Assembly: GCA_002506595.1 (NCBI GenBank)
Contig: DAXV01000006.1
Coordinates: 17,600 to 59,991 of the forward strand
Reading direction: 5' to 3'
DNA from: Acidilobaceae archaeon UBA158
GTDB taxonomy: Archaea > Thermoproteota > Thermoprotei_A > Sulfolobales > Acidilobaceae
DNA: 42,392 bases
Made by a program: the position numbers and the translations under genes. Shown piece after piece: positions 1 through 8,272 of the stretch; the stretch's first letter is position 1; each line of letters begins with the position of its first letter. The notes beneath the pieces are model-generated. The model searched no databases. It was not told the origin of the DNA and was given only the letters and a program-made list of their open reading frames with translations.

Positions 1-1047
1 ATCAAGACTAGGCTCGAAACAAGAGGTTGTTATCCCAGTTATCTTATTTATTACTTCATAAAGTTTATAGCCTAAAGCAAGCTTTGCTGATACATAAGCT
101 AATGGATATCCTGTTATCTTACTTGCTAAGGCTGATGATCTTGACATTCTTGGATTAGTTTCAATAACATAAATTTTATCACTATTAGGACTTAAAGCAA
201 ATTGCACATTGCTTTCTCCAATTAAATTTATGGAATCTGATACCCTCATAGACATGCTTCTCATAGTTTGATATTCACTATTATCAATAGTTTGACAAGG
301 AGAAATTACAACGCTTTCACCAGTATGCACACCCATTGGGTCTAGATTTTCTATGCATGCTATTACAGCCTTATTTCCAAAAGAATCTCTCATTACTTCA
401 TATTCCAGTTCTTTATAATGATAAAGGAATTTTTCCAATAATATTTCATGTATTTGACTTTGAGAAAATGCCTTATTTATCTTATTTTTTAACTCATTTT
501 CATCCCATGCAACAAAAGACCCCCTTCCTCCTAAATTATAGCTAACCCTTATCATTACAGGATAACCTAGCATTTTTGCCTTTTCAATAGCATCATTTTC
601 GTTATTAGATGTAAAGCTTTGAGGAACTGGAATATTATTATTAATCATTGTTTCTCTAAACTTTTCTCTACTTAATGCTTTTTTAATCCCTTCTATAGGA
701 GTTCCTAAAACCTTTATTCCATATTTATCGAAAATTTTATTTTCATATAATTCTATTCCAACGTTTAATGCAGTTTGCCCACCAAAGCCTATCATTATTC
801 CATCTGGTCTTTCTTTTTCTATTATATTACTTAAAAATCCAAAATTTATGGGAATCATATAAACCTTATCTGCCATTCTATAAGATGTTTGTATAGTTGC
901 TACATTAGGACTTATCAAAATTGTTTCTATTCCTTCTTCCCTAACTGCTTTTAAAGCTTGAGATCCTGAATAATCAAACTCAGCAGCTTCAGCGATCTTT
1001 ATTGGACCCGAACCTATAATAATTACTTTTTTAATTGTTTCTTTCAT
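1..1047 (-). CDS. carB: Carbamoyl-phosphate synthase large subunit, N-terminal part (cut by window edge)
   Basis: Reading the minus strand from an ATG at 1047 gives 349 uninterrupted codons that run off the left edge. CarB makes carbamoyl phosphate from bicarbonate, ammonia delivered by CarA, and two ATP, feeding arginine and pyrimidine synthesis. The visible part is the N-terminal carboxyphosphate half: an early GSGPIKIAEAAEFDYSG motif, the PNVATIQTS region, GFGGQTALN, an ATP-grasp portion with GGRGS, ENLDPMGVHTGES, and ETNPRMSRSSALASKITGYP near the edge. The start overlaps the end of carA by 17 bases (1031-1047), so the two subunits are probably translationally coupled. Identity is secure; the missing C-terminal part cannot be judged. 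Confidence 0.96.
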   Translation of the reverse strand, partial: MKETIKKVIIIGSGPIKIAEAAEFDYSGSQALKAVREEGIETILISPNVATIQTSYRMADKVYMIPINFGFLSNIIEKERPDGIMIGFGGQTALNVGIELYENKIFDKYGIKVLGTPIEGIKKALSREKFRETMINNNIPVPQSFTSNNENDAIEKAKMLGYPVMIRVSYNLGGRGSFVAWDENELKNKINKAFSQSQIHEILLEKFLYHYKELEYEVMRDSFGNKAVIACIENLDPMGVHTGESVVISPCQTIDNSEYQTMRSMSMRVSDSINLIGESNVQFALSPNSDKIYVIETNPRMSRSSALASKITGYPLAYVSAKLALGYKLYEVINKITGITTSCFEPSLD

Positions 1048-2149
1048 AATTTTTCACCATTTTTTCAAATTTTTCAAATATCCATAACGTATCTAAAGGA
1101 CCTGGTTTACCTTCTGGATGGAATTGAACAGAAAGTATATTCTTTTCTTCATTAACCCAACCTTCTATTATATTATCATCAGGACTAATAAACCAAGGTT
1201 TAACACTTTTAGGCAAATCTTTTATTGATAGAATCGCATACCCATGATTATGCGTTGTAATATAACTCATGCCAGTTATTAAATTAATAACAGGTTTATT
1301 TATCGCCCTATGACCATATTTCATCTTCTTAACTTTTCCTCCTAAGGCTAAAGTTCCAATTTGATGTCCTAAGCATATTCCTAATATTGGTACTCCATAT
1401 TCTATTGTTGAAATATAGGTATCAATTAATTTACTTAATAAATTAGGATTACCTGGTCCATTGCTAAAAACTATACCCTTTGGATCAAATTTCATTATTT
1501 CATTTATATTAGATTTGCAAGGAACTCTAATTATATTATAATGAAATGCATCATAAATACCTTTTAAAATTCCATGTTTTACTCCACAATCAACAACAAC
1601 TATGTTTTTATCGATTTCTCCTTTATGTATTATTATTTGCCTTGGAGAAGTAAATTCAGTAAAGTCTATATTATCATAATTATATCTTTCTAATTCTTTT
1701 AATTCAACACCAGATGAAATGATTCCAGGAACAACTCCTTGATCTCTAATCTTCTTAACAAGAAACCTCGTATCCACATTGCTTAAACCTGGAATTCCAT
1801 GATACGACAGCCATTCATGCAATGACATATAAGAGTTCCATTTATTGGGCTCAGTTTCTTCATCTACAATTAAACCTTCTACTTGAATGTTTTCAGATTC
1901 AAAGTTCTCAATGATATTATTATTCATTAACTTTATTTTAGGTACTCCATAGTTGCCCACTAATGGATGAGTTACAATTAATATCTGTCCTTTATAAGAA
2001 GGATCTGTTAGAGCTTCAGGATATCCATTCATCGTTGTTGTAAAAACGACCTCTCCAAATTTATAGCCAAAAGAACCAAAACCACAACCTTTAATAATTG
2101 TTCCATCGTATAAATATAGATATCCCTTTCTATTTCTTTTACATAACAT
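1031..2149 (-). CDS. carA: Carbamoyl-phosphate synthase small (glutaminase) subunit
   Basis: CarA hydrolyses glutamine and channels ammonia to CarB. The N-terminal small-subunit domain is recognisable (YLYDGTIIKGCGFGSFG, then TTMNGYPEALTDPSYKGQI). The C-terminal class-I glutamine amidotransferase domain has GNPN, the nucleophile elbow GICLGHQIG with the catalytic Cys, and VQFHPEGKPGP with the catalytic His and Glu. The length fits the family. An in-frame ATG lies at 2161, but the ATG at 2149 is preceded by GGTGATT five bases upstream and is chosen as start (372 residues). The 3' end overlaps carB by 17 bases, so this is a carAB operon. Confidence 0.95.
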   Translation of the reverse strand: MLCKRNRKGYLYLYDGTIIKGCGFGSFGYKFGEVVFTTTMNGYPEALTDPSYKGQILIVTHPLVGNYGVPKIKLMNNNIIENFESENIQVEGLIVDEETEPNKWNSYMSLHEWLSYHGIPGLSNVDTRFLVKKIRDQGVVPGIISSGVELKELERYNYDNIDFTEFTSPRQIIIHKGEIDKNIVVVDCGVKHGILKGIYDAFHYNIIRVPCKSNINEIMKFDPKGIVFSNGPGNPNLLSKLIDTYISTIEYGVPILGICLGHQIGTLALGGKVKKMKYGHRAINKPVINLITGMSYITTHNHGYAILSIKDLPKSVKPWFISPDDNIIEGWVNEEKNILSVQFHPEGKPGPLDTLWIFEKFEKMVKNYERNN

Positions 2150-2516
2150 AATAATCACCATAAATTAAAAAAGAAATTATTTGATAAATTAAAAAAATAT
2201 AACTTAAAAACAAGATAAAGGAGTTCTCTTTTATATTCGCCCATATTACGATTTTATTTATAATGCCCACACATTTTATTGAATTAGGAAATATATAAAT
2301 TTTTCTTTATTTTCTTAGTTATTAAATAAGAAGTAATTTTGTGTAATAATAGAATACTATATATTTTAGATTTATGAAATTCCTTCATTTGAATAGATTG
2401 TGTTATATTTTAATTAGTTAATTATAACATAAATATTAGCATTACTTAACATTAATATAAATTCTTCATTTTTCATATATCAAAATAATAAATAATAAAA
2501 TTTATTAACTTTTATC
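2150..2516. other. AT-rich intergenic region between divergent carA and an orphan membrane protein
   Basis: About 370 very AT-rich bases with no supportable coding frame or RNA gene. It should hold the promoters for carAB (leftward) and for the rightward gene at 2517, but several TATA-like stretches make the choice arbitrary. No clear inverted repeat was seen. Confidence 0.5.
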
Positions 2517-3338
2517 ATGACCAAATTAAAAGAAGGTAAAATTATGAACATACTTCATGTATTATTATCAATCATAAATGACGATTATAACAAAAAAGAT
2601 AATAAAGAGAAAATATCCTTATATAATTCTCAAACATCTGAATATCATTCTAATTCAACCGCACTAAAAGTTTCGAGATTAAAAAAGATTAAGATTCTAA
2701 TTTTAGTAGCATTAATCCTTGCTGGTTCCATTACAATTATATATGGGATAGAGCTAATTAATGATACAATATGGATACCAGCTGTTTTTATGTCTTTAAA
2801 TGGAACCAGAATCATACCTGCAGGTGGCTTTATTACTCTTTCTACTTATCCATTATCTCTTGAAAACTATCTAACACCACGACCACATATCTATAGAGTT
2901 ATAGCCCATTGGAATATAACTTTTGATTCAACTCTGCAAGAACCTTCAACTGGGCCAATATTCGGAGTTATTGGATTTAAAAATGGAACGAAATTTGCAA
3001 CCTATGGACTTCCTAACAGAATTAATTGGACAAGTATAGTAATTAACCATAACAGTACTCTTTTAATTACCACTTCTAATAATACTATAGGCAATGTAAA
3101 CGGTTACATTATTGGTTTTGCAAAACTCACATTTTCCGTTCCATTAAAAGATGCAGGATTAGGATTTGTCTGGGTTAATCCAAATCAATCACCAATAATT
3201 TTTAACTCTGGGGAATTAACCTTGGAGGCAGAATATCATCCCTATACTCAGACAGGACTTAATTTCATAATTTTCGGTATTATTTTTAATGTTCTCACTA
3301 TTATAGTATATATTTTAATACAACTCAATCTCAAATAA
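2517..3338 (+). CDS. Unknown membrane-anchored protein with an extracytoplasmic domain
   Basis: I do not recognise a family. The protein is 273 residues. A polar, lysine-rich N-terminal region (1-57) precedes a hydrophobic helix at about 58-78. A long beta-type region of about 165 residues follows, and a second hydrophobic helix lies at about 248-270. The central region has roughly seven N-x-S/T sequons (residues 82, 95, 133, 156, 170, 179 and 188), as expected for an N-glycosylated domain outside the archaeal membrane. Both termini would then be cytoplasmic. The first ATG has no Shine-Dalgarno and could be leaderless. A second ATG at 2544, behind AAGGTAAA, would shorten it by nine residues. 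It has no operon partners. Confidence 0.6.
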   Translation: MTKLKEGKIMNILHVLLSIINDDYNKKDNKEKISLYNSQTSEYHSNSTALKVSRLKKIKILILVALILAGSITIIYGIELINDTIWIPAVFMSLNGTRIIPAGGFITLSTYPLSLENYLTPRPHIYRVIAHWNITFDSTLQEPSTGPIFGVIGFKNGTKFATYGLPNRINWTSIVINHNSTLLITTSNNTIGNVNGYIIGFAKLTFSVPLKDAGLGFVWVNPNQSPIIFNSGELTLEAEYHPYTQTGLNFIIFGIIFNVLTIIVYILIQLNLK

Positions 3339-3752
3339 TTTTTTAAAATTATATTATTAAGATAATTTATTAATACCTAAAAGCTTAAATAATAAATAAA
3401 AACCTTAAGATTTTAAAAAGGCTATTAGTATATTTATTTTTATTTCAATTGCAAAATTCTTATTATATGAAATAATCATAATTAATAAAAGGTTACCTTA
3501 ATGTAATACTTTAATAAACAATTGTATTAAATCAATATAGGTCTAAATTCGATATATTAATAGATATTATCATATAAACAAAGCTTCACCATAAAGCGTT
3601 AAAAGAAACTATATTTAAAATAATAATCAAAACTTTCTCTTAATTTATTCATAAACATATTTAAATATAATTTATATCATTAAAATACTATTATTATAAT
3701 TATACTATAACATGTTCTATTTCATAAAAGTCTTAACCATAAAAATTAACTA
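3339..3752. other. AT-rich region without genes
   Basis: About 410 bases of A/T-rich sequence between the end of the orphan membrane protein and the tRNA-Ser gene. All frames are broken by short-spaced stops and I see no RNA gene, repeat array or mobile-element end. T-rich tracts just after 3338 and just left of 3752 could end transcription of the two flanking genes. Confidence 0.5.
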
Positions 3753-3838
3753 CGCCGGGGGCGGGATTTGAACCCGCGTGTCCCTTACGGGACAGTAGGT
3801 CTCCAGCCTACCCCCTTAGGCCGCTCGGGCACCCCGGC
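3753..3838 (-). tRNA. tRNA-Ser (anticodon GGA)
   Basis: The minus strand folds as an 86-base tRNA. The acceptor stem is GCCGGGG/CCCCGGC. The anticodon stem GTAGG/CCTAC encloses the loop CTGGAGA, giving anticodon GGA. A long variable arm (TGTCCCGTAAGGGACA) marks it as a class II tRNA-Ser. The T arm is GCGGG-TTCAAAT-CCCGC and the discriminator is G. CCA is not encoded (TAG follows). It shows no intron. Its GC content contrasts sharply with the flanks, as expected of a thermophile. Confidence 0.95.
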
Positions 3839-3863
3839 TCAATAATTAAATCTATAGACTAAG

Positions 3864-3872
3864 ATTTAAAAA
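3864..3872 (-). promoter_or_regulatory. TATA box of tRNA-Ser
   Basis: On the minus strand GTTTTTAAAT lies about 27-30 bases upstream of the mature tRNA 5' end, the usual archaeal box A spacing. It falls between rps10 and the tRNA, so the tRNA probably has its own promoter. Confidence 0.5.
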
Positions 3873-3902
3873 CATAACATTTTAAAATTAGTTAATATAA
3901 AT

Positions 3903-4223
3903 TTATTTTCCAGACTTTATTTCAATGTAAACATCAGGTGGCACTTGTATTCTCATTAATCTCCTCAATACCCTTTCATCAGCCTCTATATCAATTAATC
4001 TTTTGTGTATTCTCATTTCCCAATGTTCCCAGTGCTTACTACCTTCTCCATGAGGCAATCTTAATAAAGGTATTTCTAATCTTTTTGTTGGTAATGGTAT
4101 TGGACCTCTAATAGGCACACCAGTTTTTTGTGCTATTTCTCTAATTTGATTTACTACTGATTCTAAGCTTTTTACATTGGTGCTCCATAGCCATATTCTT
4201 ACTTTGAATGCCAAATCTGCCAC
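3903..4223 (-). CDS. rps10: Small ribosomal subunit protein uS10
   Basis: A 106-residue protein of full family length. It has the uS10 signatures RGPIPLPTKR and the basic WEMRIHKRLIDIE segment, ending in PPDVYIEIKSGK. uS10 is a head protein of the 30S subunit. The start is a GTG at 4223, with no ATG in frame upstream. It follows the EF-1A gene by 19 bases, which is the normal archaeal EF-1A/rps10 arrangement, and is probably cotranscribed with it. Confidence 0.97.
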   Translation of the reverse strand: MADLAFKVRIWLWSTNVKSLESVVNQIREIAQKTGVPIRGPIPLPTKRLEIPLLRLPHGEGSKHWEHWEMRIHKRLIDIEADERVLRRLMRIQVPPDVYIEIKSGK

Positions 4224-4242
4224 CGATTATTATTTAGCTGTT

Positions 4243-5553
4243 TTATTTCTTAATCTCTATCTTTGCCGGCTTAACCTCTGTAACTATACCTATACCAACT
4301 GTTCTGTTCATATCTCTCATAGCGAATCTTCCTAATTGTGGGAAGTCGCTGTATTTTTCAACAACTACTGGTTTTATTGGCTTGAATCTTATCATAGCTA
4401 CATCACCAGCTTTTAAGAATTGCGGGTTCTTTTCAACTTCTTTACCAGTTCTTGGATCTAATTTTGATATTATCTCGGTTACCTTAGCGCTAACTGTAGC
4501 CGTGTGCACGTGAATAACTGGTGTATAGCCTACTGCTATAGCGCTTGGATGCCAAACTACGAATACTCTTGCAATAAATTCATCAGCAACTGTTGGTGGT
4601 GCATCATAAGGACCTACTACATCTCCTCTCTTTATTTGACTTTTTTCAACACCTCTAACTGAGAATCCTATGTTGTCTCCGGGCTCTGCTTTCTGCAAAT
4701 CTTGATAATGCATCTGTATACTCCTTACTTCTCCTCCAACGCCTGCTGGCATGAATATTACTTTATCTCCTACTTTCATAACACCTGTTTCAACTCTTCC
4801 TACTGGAACAGTACCAGCGCCTGGAATCGTATAGACATTTTGAACAGGCAATCTTAGTGGTTTATCTACTGGCTTTGGAGGTATCTGCAAGTTATCGAAT
4901 GCCTCTACTAATATTGGCCCTTTATACCAAGGCATGTTAGGACTTCTTTCAATTATGTTGTCTCCAGTCCATGCACTTACTGGAACAAATGGTATGGCAT
5001 CAACATTATAACCTAAACCTTTCATAAATTTCTTTAATGTGTTTGCGATTTCTTCGTATCTCTTTTGATCATAATTAACATCTGGTGCATCCATTTTATT
5101 AACTGCAACTATCATTTGGTCAATGCCCAATGTTTTTGCTAATAATAAGTGTTCTCTAGTCTGTCCTTCAGGGCTCATACCTGCTTCAAATTCACCTTTT
5201 CTTGATGATACGACTAACATAGCAGCATCAGCTTGGCTTGCACCGGTTATCATATTTTTAACGAAGTCCCTATGACCTGGGGCATCTATTATAGTGAAAA
5301 CATATTTCTTAGTTTCGAATTTCATAAATGATAAGTCTATTGTTATACCTCTTTCTCTCTCCTCTTTCATTTTATCTAATATCCATGCATATTTGAATGA
5401 TTCTTTACCTGCATTCTTTGCTTGTTCTTCTAATTCCCTCATTTTCTTTTCATCGACAATACCTAATCTATATAATAAATGTCCAGTTAATGTGCTCTTA
5501 CCATGATCTATGTGCCCTATTACTACTAAATTTAAGTGCGGCTTCTCAGGCAT
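4243..5553 (-). CDS. tuf: Translation elongation factor EF-1 alpha
   Basis: GTPase that delivers aminoacyl-tRNA to the ribosomal A site. The 436 residues fit archaeal EF-1A. The G domain shows G1 GHIDHGKS (13-20), the G2 threonine in ERGITID (about residue 70), G3 DAPGH (89-93), G4 NKMD (151-154) and a G5 SAW near 197. Beta-barrel domains II and III follow (VPVGRVETG, then the C-terminal MNRTVGIGIV). Start ATG at 5553 has GAGGTG about eight bases upstream. The 130-base gap to rps7 contains a TATA-like TATTTTTAAAT near 5610, so EF-1A may have its own promoter in addition to readthrough. Confidence 0.98.
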   Translation of the reverse strand: MPEKPHLNLVVIGHIDHGKSTLTGHLLYRLGIVDEKKMRELEEQAKNAGKESFKYAWILDKMKEERERGITIDLSFMKFETKKYVFTIIDAPGHRDFVKNMITGASQADAAMLVVSSRKGEFEAGMSPEGQTREHLLLAKTLGIDQMIVAVNKMDAPDVNYDQKRYEEIANTLKKFMKGLGYNVDAIPFVPVSAWTGDNIIERSPNMPWYKGPILVEAFDNLQIPPKPVDKPLRLPVQNVYTIPGAGTVPVGRVETGVMKVGDKVIFMPAGVGGEVRSIQMHYQDLQKAEPGDNIGFSVRGVEKSQIKRGDVVGPYDAPPTVADEFIARVFVVWHPSAIAVGYTPVIHVHTATVSAKVTEIISKLDPRTGKEVEKNPQFLKAGDVAMIRFKPIKPVVVEKYSDFPQLGRFAMRDMNRTVGIGIVTEVKPAKIEIKK

Positions 5554-5669
5554 GCATTTACACCTCTCTTATTTATCGTTTTCCCTCATTTTAAGCTTAA
5601 ACAGGGATTTAAAAATACTATGGTTAATAAATCCATGAATTTTTAATGAGTAAAATAAAATAATAATAT

Positions 5670-5687
5670 AACCCAAATAAAAGGGTT
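5670..5687 (-). terminator. Possible terminator hairpin after rps7
   Basis: AACCC (5670-5674) and GGGTT (5683-5687) form a perfect 5-bp inverted repeat with an 8-base loop that touches the rps7 stop codon. On the minus strand it is followed by a T-rich run. It is short, and archaeal termination depends mainly on T tracts, so this is a weak call. Confidence 0.35.
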
Positions 5688-6301
5688 TATCTTGAACTTA
5701 GAGCTATTCTTTCTATTTCTTCTTTTTGTTTAATAGAATAGCTTTGTGGATCATTCTTTGCGGCTAACAGAATTTCTTCAGCCAAACATTGCTCTATAGG
5801 CTTTACCTTACCAAAAGAGCATTCTCTAGCTCCCTCTGTTATAAATCTAATTGCTAAATCTACTCTACGCTGTGAAGAGACATCTACTGAAACTCTATAG
5901 ACTATACCTCCATACATAATCCTTGTTGTTTCTTCTCTAGGGGCCGAGTTTTCTATAGCCCTTACAAATACTTGTATTGGATTTTCTTTAGTTTCTAAAT
6001 GTATTATATCAAAAGCGTTTCTTACTATATTATATGCCATCATCTTTTTGCCTCCATTTTTTCCGGGATACATCAATCTATTAATTAATCTTTCTACAAT
6101 GTTTACTTCTGCCTTACCAAATCTCTTATGTTCATGTCTTCCTCCACTATGAGGCAAATAAGTTGGCTTAAGACTTATATACTTCTTTAAGCTTGGATCT
6201 CTAATTTCAATTCCCTCCCATGACCATTTATCAAATAATTTTATCTCATTTAAACCGCTTCCTATTTTGTCTATATCTGGTAGTTGCGTTTGACTACTCA
6301 A
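5687..6301 (-). CDS. rps7: Small ribosomal subunit protein uS7
   Basis: uS7 organises the 3' major domain of 16S rRNA. Recognisable segments are SGGRHEHKRFGKAEVNIVERLINRLM, the family's conserved core, NSAPREETTRIMYGGIVYRVSVDVS, and RRVDLAIRFITEGAR. A GTG at 6310 is in frame but sits directly on the AAGGAG motif. The TTG at 6301 has AAGGAG at a proper 8-base spacing and is preferred (204 residues). A TATA-like TTTTTAAAAA near 6337-6346 would start transcription about 10-15 bases before it. Because a DUF151 gene in the opposite direction separates it from rps12, uS7 needs its own promoter here. Confidence 0.95.
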   Translation of the reverse strand: MSSQTQLPDIDKIGSGLNEIKLFDKWSWEGIEIRDPSLKKYISLKPTYLPHSGGRHEHKRFGKAEVNIVERLINRLMYPGKNGGKKMMAYNIVRNAFDIIHLETKENPIQVFVRAIENSAPREETTRIMYGGIVYRVSVDVSSQRRVDLAIRFITEGARECSFGKVKPIEQCLAEEILLAAKNDPQSYSIKQKEEIERIALSSR

Positions 6302-6440
6302 TTCTCTCACTCCTTATTATTTATAAAGAGTTTAGTTTTTAAAAATATTGTTTCTAGCATTTTCTATAGAGAAATTGTTTAATACAAGCTTTAAACTTAA
6401 GAATTTTAGTCTATAATATGATACAAGCGAGGGAATTAGT

Positions 6441-6944
6441 TTGAGTGAAAATCTACTTAGGGTGACAAATGTACAAACATATTATAAAGTTATACAAGAT
6501 ATGGGTAGTGGATTTGGTACATATATAATTGGCATGACATTATCCCTAGAAGATGGAAGAATGTTTTCATTAGTTAACATTCCTGCAGATGTCGCAGAAG
6601 CAATTAGAATATACAATGATGGTGAAGTTCCTCCTAGAAGGCAATCTTTATTTTCTTTTTTAATGAATCATGAAGAATTCAAGGATTTAATAGGAAAAAC
6701 GTTAAAAAGAGTTATTATTGATGAACTTGATTCAACGAATGGGCTTTATACAGCATCTGTTGAATTCGAATCAGAAGGATTAAATATAAGCATAAAAATG
6801 ATACCTAGTCATGCAATATACTTGGGTATTATTTCTGGTAAACCAATTTATGTATCAAAAAAGCTTGCTGATATGGAAGAACAAAATCAAGAACGAGGAG
6901 ATAAAGATGATGAAGGCGACAATGATGAAGGTGAAGATCAATAA
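6441..6944 (+). CDS. DUF151 / bifunctional-nuclease-domain protein
   Basis: The 167 residues match the DUF151 (bifunctional nuclease, BFN) fold. An N-terminal strand-rich part (GMTLSLEDGRMFSLVNIPADVAEAIRI) is followed by SLFSFLMNHEEFKDLIGKTLKRVIIDEL and by MIPSHAIYLGIISGKPIYVSKKLADM, the usual family ending. Some family members have DNase/RNase activity; function here is unproven. The last 25 residues are almost all D, E, Q, N or K, an acidic tail beyond the domain. It starts at TTG 6441 with GAGGG seven bases upstream, and CTTTAAACTT near 6389-6398 fits a TATA box. It lies head to head with rps7 and tail to tail with rps12, splitting the str block. Confidence 0.85.
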   Translation: MSENLLRVTNVQTYYKVIQDMGSGFGTYIIGMTLSLEDGRMFSLVNIPADVAEAIRIYNDGEVPPRRQSLFSFLMNHEEFKDLIGKTLKRVIIDELDSTNGLYTASVEFESEGLNISIKMIPSHAIYLGIISGKPIYVSKKLADMEEQNQERGDKDDEGDNDEGEDQ

Positions 6945-6980
6945 TTATAAACGATTAAAATTTTTGTAAAGAAATATTTG

Positions 6981-7424
6981 CTATCTCTTAACTTTCTGCT
7001 TCTTCCCTTTCCATAAAGCATCTAAGGAAACTCCATTTACCATAACTACTTTATATCTTACTCCAGGTATATCACCTAAGGAGCCTCCCTTAGGTCCTCC
7101 TATACCTTCTATTATAACTTCATCATGCTCATCAATATATAGCACTCCACCATCTTTTGGAACAAAAGCTGTAACAACTTTTTTATTTTTAATCAATTGG
7201 CACCTAACGCACTTTCTTAACGCTGAATTAGGCTGTCTTGATTCAACACCAACCTTCTCCAATACTATAGCCCTTGCCATTGGAGATCCTTCTAAAGGAT
7301 CATATTTTTCAGTTAACTTGAGCATTCTTCTTTTATATTCTTTCTGAGACCATTTAAATTTCATTCTCTTCTTTCTTAATTGCCTCGCTGCAAATAGTCC
7401 ATTAGGTGATTTTCCTTCACCCAT
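6981..7424 (-). CDS. rps12: Small ribosomal subunit protein uS12
   Basis: The 147 residues match archaeal uS12 of the decoding centre. It begins MGEGKSPNGLFAARQLRKKR, carries the accuracy loop RQPNSALRKCVR, and ends with GDIPGVRYKVVMVNGVSLDAL followed by a basic tail. Start ATG at 7424 is preceded by GGTGAC. It is the last gene of the leftward run that begins at rpoH, and lies 57 bases after nusA. It converges with the DUF151 gene across a 36-base gap. Confidence 0.97.
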   Translation of the reverse strand: MGEGKSPNGLFAARQLRKKRMKFKWSQKEYKRRMLKLTEKYDPLEGSPMARAIVLEKVGVESRQPNSALRKCVRCQLIKNKKVVTAFVPKDGGVLYIDEHDEVIIEGIGGPKGGSLGDIPGVRYKVVMVNGVSLDALWKGKKQKVKR

Positions 7425-7481
7425 TATTTGTCACCGCTCTAGCATATCCTAAGTATCTATTCCTAGAATATAAACTTTGTT

Positions 7482-7919
7482 TCATTTTACAACAACCTTT
7501 TCAATGCCATAAAGCTTGCTCAATATTATTTTGGCTCTTTTTACATTTTTTCCATCTTTTCCTATAGCCTTACCTTTTTCATCATCTTTGACCTTTATAT
7601 ACAATGTTTTCATATTATCTTTATCTATTAAATCAACCTTCAATATCGTTATCCCAGGAAATAAATTCTTTGCCATTTCTTCTATTTTATCTGAATACTC
7701 TACTATTTCAATATTTTTATTCAATATTTTGGATAAAGATTTTACATTTTTTCCATCTTTTCCTATAGCCTTACCTAGATCGTTTTTACCTACTAAATAA
7801 AATACTCTGTTTGATTCGTTGTCTGAAATACATCTATAAGCCATAGCCCCAGTCAGATCTTGAAACAAAGATAAATATCTAAGTTCTTCTAAATCTATTC
7901 TATCCCCATTATTTTCCAT
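7482..7919 (-). CDS. nusA: Archaeal NusA-like KH-domain protein
   Basis: Archaeal NusA consists of two KH domains and is thought to bind RNA and act in transcription elongation or termination. This 145-residue protein shows two GxxG loops with the same 12 residues, GKAIGKDGKNVK, at 49-60 and 116-127, each followed by a helix as in KH domains. The reading frame extends to 7976, but ATG 7919 follows the rpl30e stop by 10 bases, carries GGTG at a good spacing, and gives the family's usual length. The two GxxG loops are encoded by identical 36-base stretches (see repeats). Confidence 0.93.
   Translation of the reverse strand: MENNGDRIDLEELRYLSLFQDLTGAMAYRCISDNESNRVFYLVGKNDLGKAIGKDGKNVKSLSKILNKNIEIVEYSDKIEEMAKNLFPGITILKVDLIDKDNMKTLYIKVKDDEKGKAIGKDGKNVKRAKIILSKLYGIEKVVVK
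7540..7575 (-). repeat. 36-base exact direct repeat within nusA, copy in second KH domain
   Basis: Identical in all 36 bases to 7741-7776, including every synonymous position. It encodes GKAIGKDGKNVK in the C-terminal KH domain. The copies are 201 bases apart and in the same frame. Confidence 0.95.
7741..7776 (-). repeat. 36-base exact direct repeat within nusA, copy in first KH domain
   Basis: Partner of 7540-7575, encoding the GxxG loop of the N-terminal KH domain. Sequence on both sides differs between the copies. Confidence 0.95.
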
Positions 7920-7929
7920 TACTTGCACC

Positions 7930-8238
7930 CTAAGACGTGCCAACAAGATCAAGTATTCTTGATTCACCAGTATCAATAATGCTTATTGACGATACCTTAA
8001 AAGGCTTACCTAATAATGCCCCCAATTCTATTGATGTACCTTTAAAAACATATATTGGTATATTTGATAGCTTTGCATTATTTTCTATCTTAGACCGATA
8101 ACTTTGAGGGATATTATCAGCTATTATTACCATTTTTGCTTCTCCTCTTAATACTGATTTTATTGTCTTGCTTACACCTAAATAATATTTACCGCTTTTA
8201 GTTAAGTTCTTTAATTCTTTTTCCAGCGAGACAGACAT
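7930..8238 (-). CDS. rpl30e: Large ribosomal subunit protein eL30
   Basis: A 102-residue eL30 of the L7Ae/L30e RNA-binding superfamily. Recognisable parts are LTKSGKYYLGVSKTIKSVLRGEAKMVIIADNIP, then IPIYVFKGTSIELGALLGKPFKVSSISI. It is encoded between rpoA2 and nusA, the standard archaeal order. The start ATG at 8238 is preceded by GCGAGGGA, and the TAG stop is followed 10 bases later by nusA. Confidence 0.96.
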   Translation of the reverse strand: MSVSLEKELKNLTKSGKYYLGVSKTIKSVLRGEAKMVIIADNIPQSYRSKIENNAKLSNIPIYVFKGTSIELGALLGKPFKVSSISIIDTGESRILDLVGTS

Positions 8239-8272
8239 ATTTTTTCCCTCGCTCTAATCTGTAAGTTCCTAC

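Noticed and set aside
336..545. 69-codon rightward open frame within the carB region
   Set aside because: It is antisense to well-conserved carB codons, with a composition typical of a shadow frame.
3339..3752. Possible CRISPR leader or array in the AT-rich gap
   Set aside because: There are no regularly spaced identical units; the recurring words are simple A/T runs.
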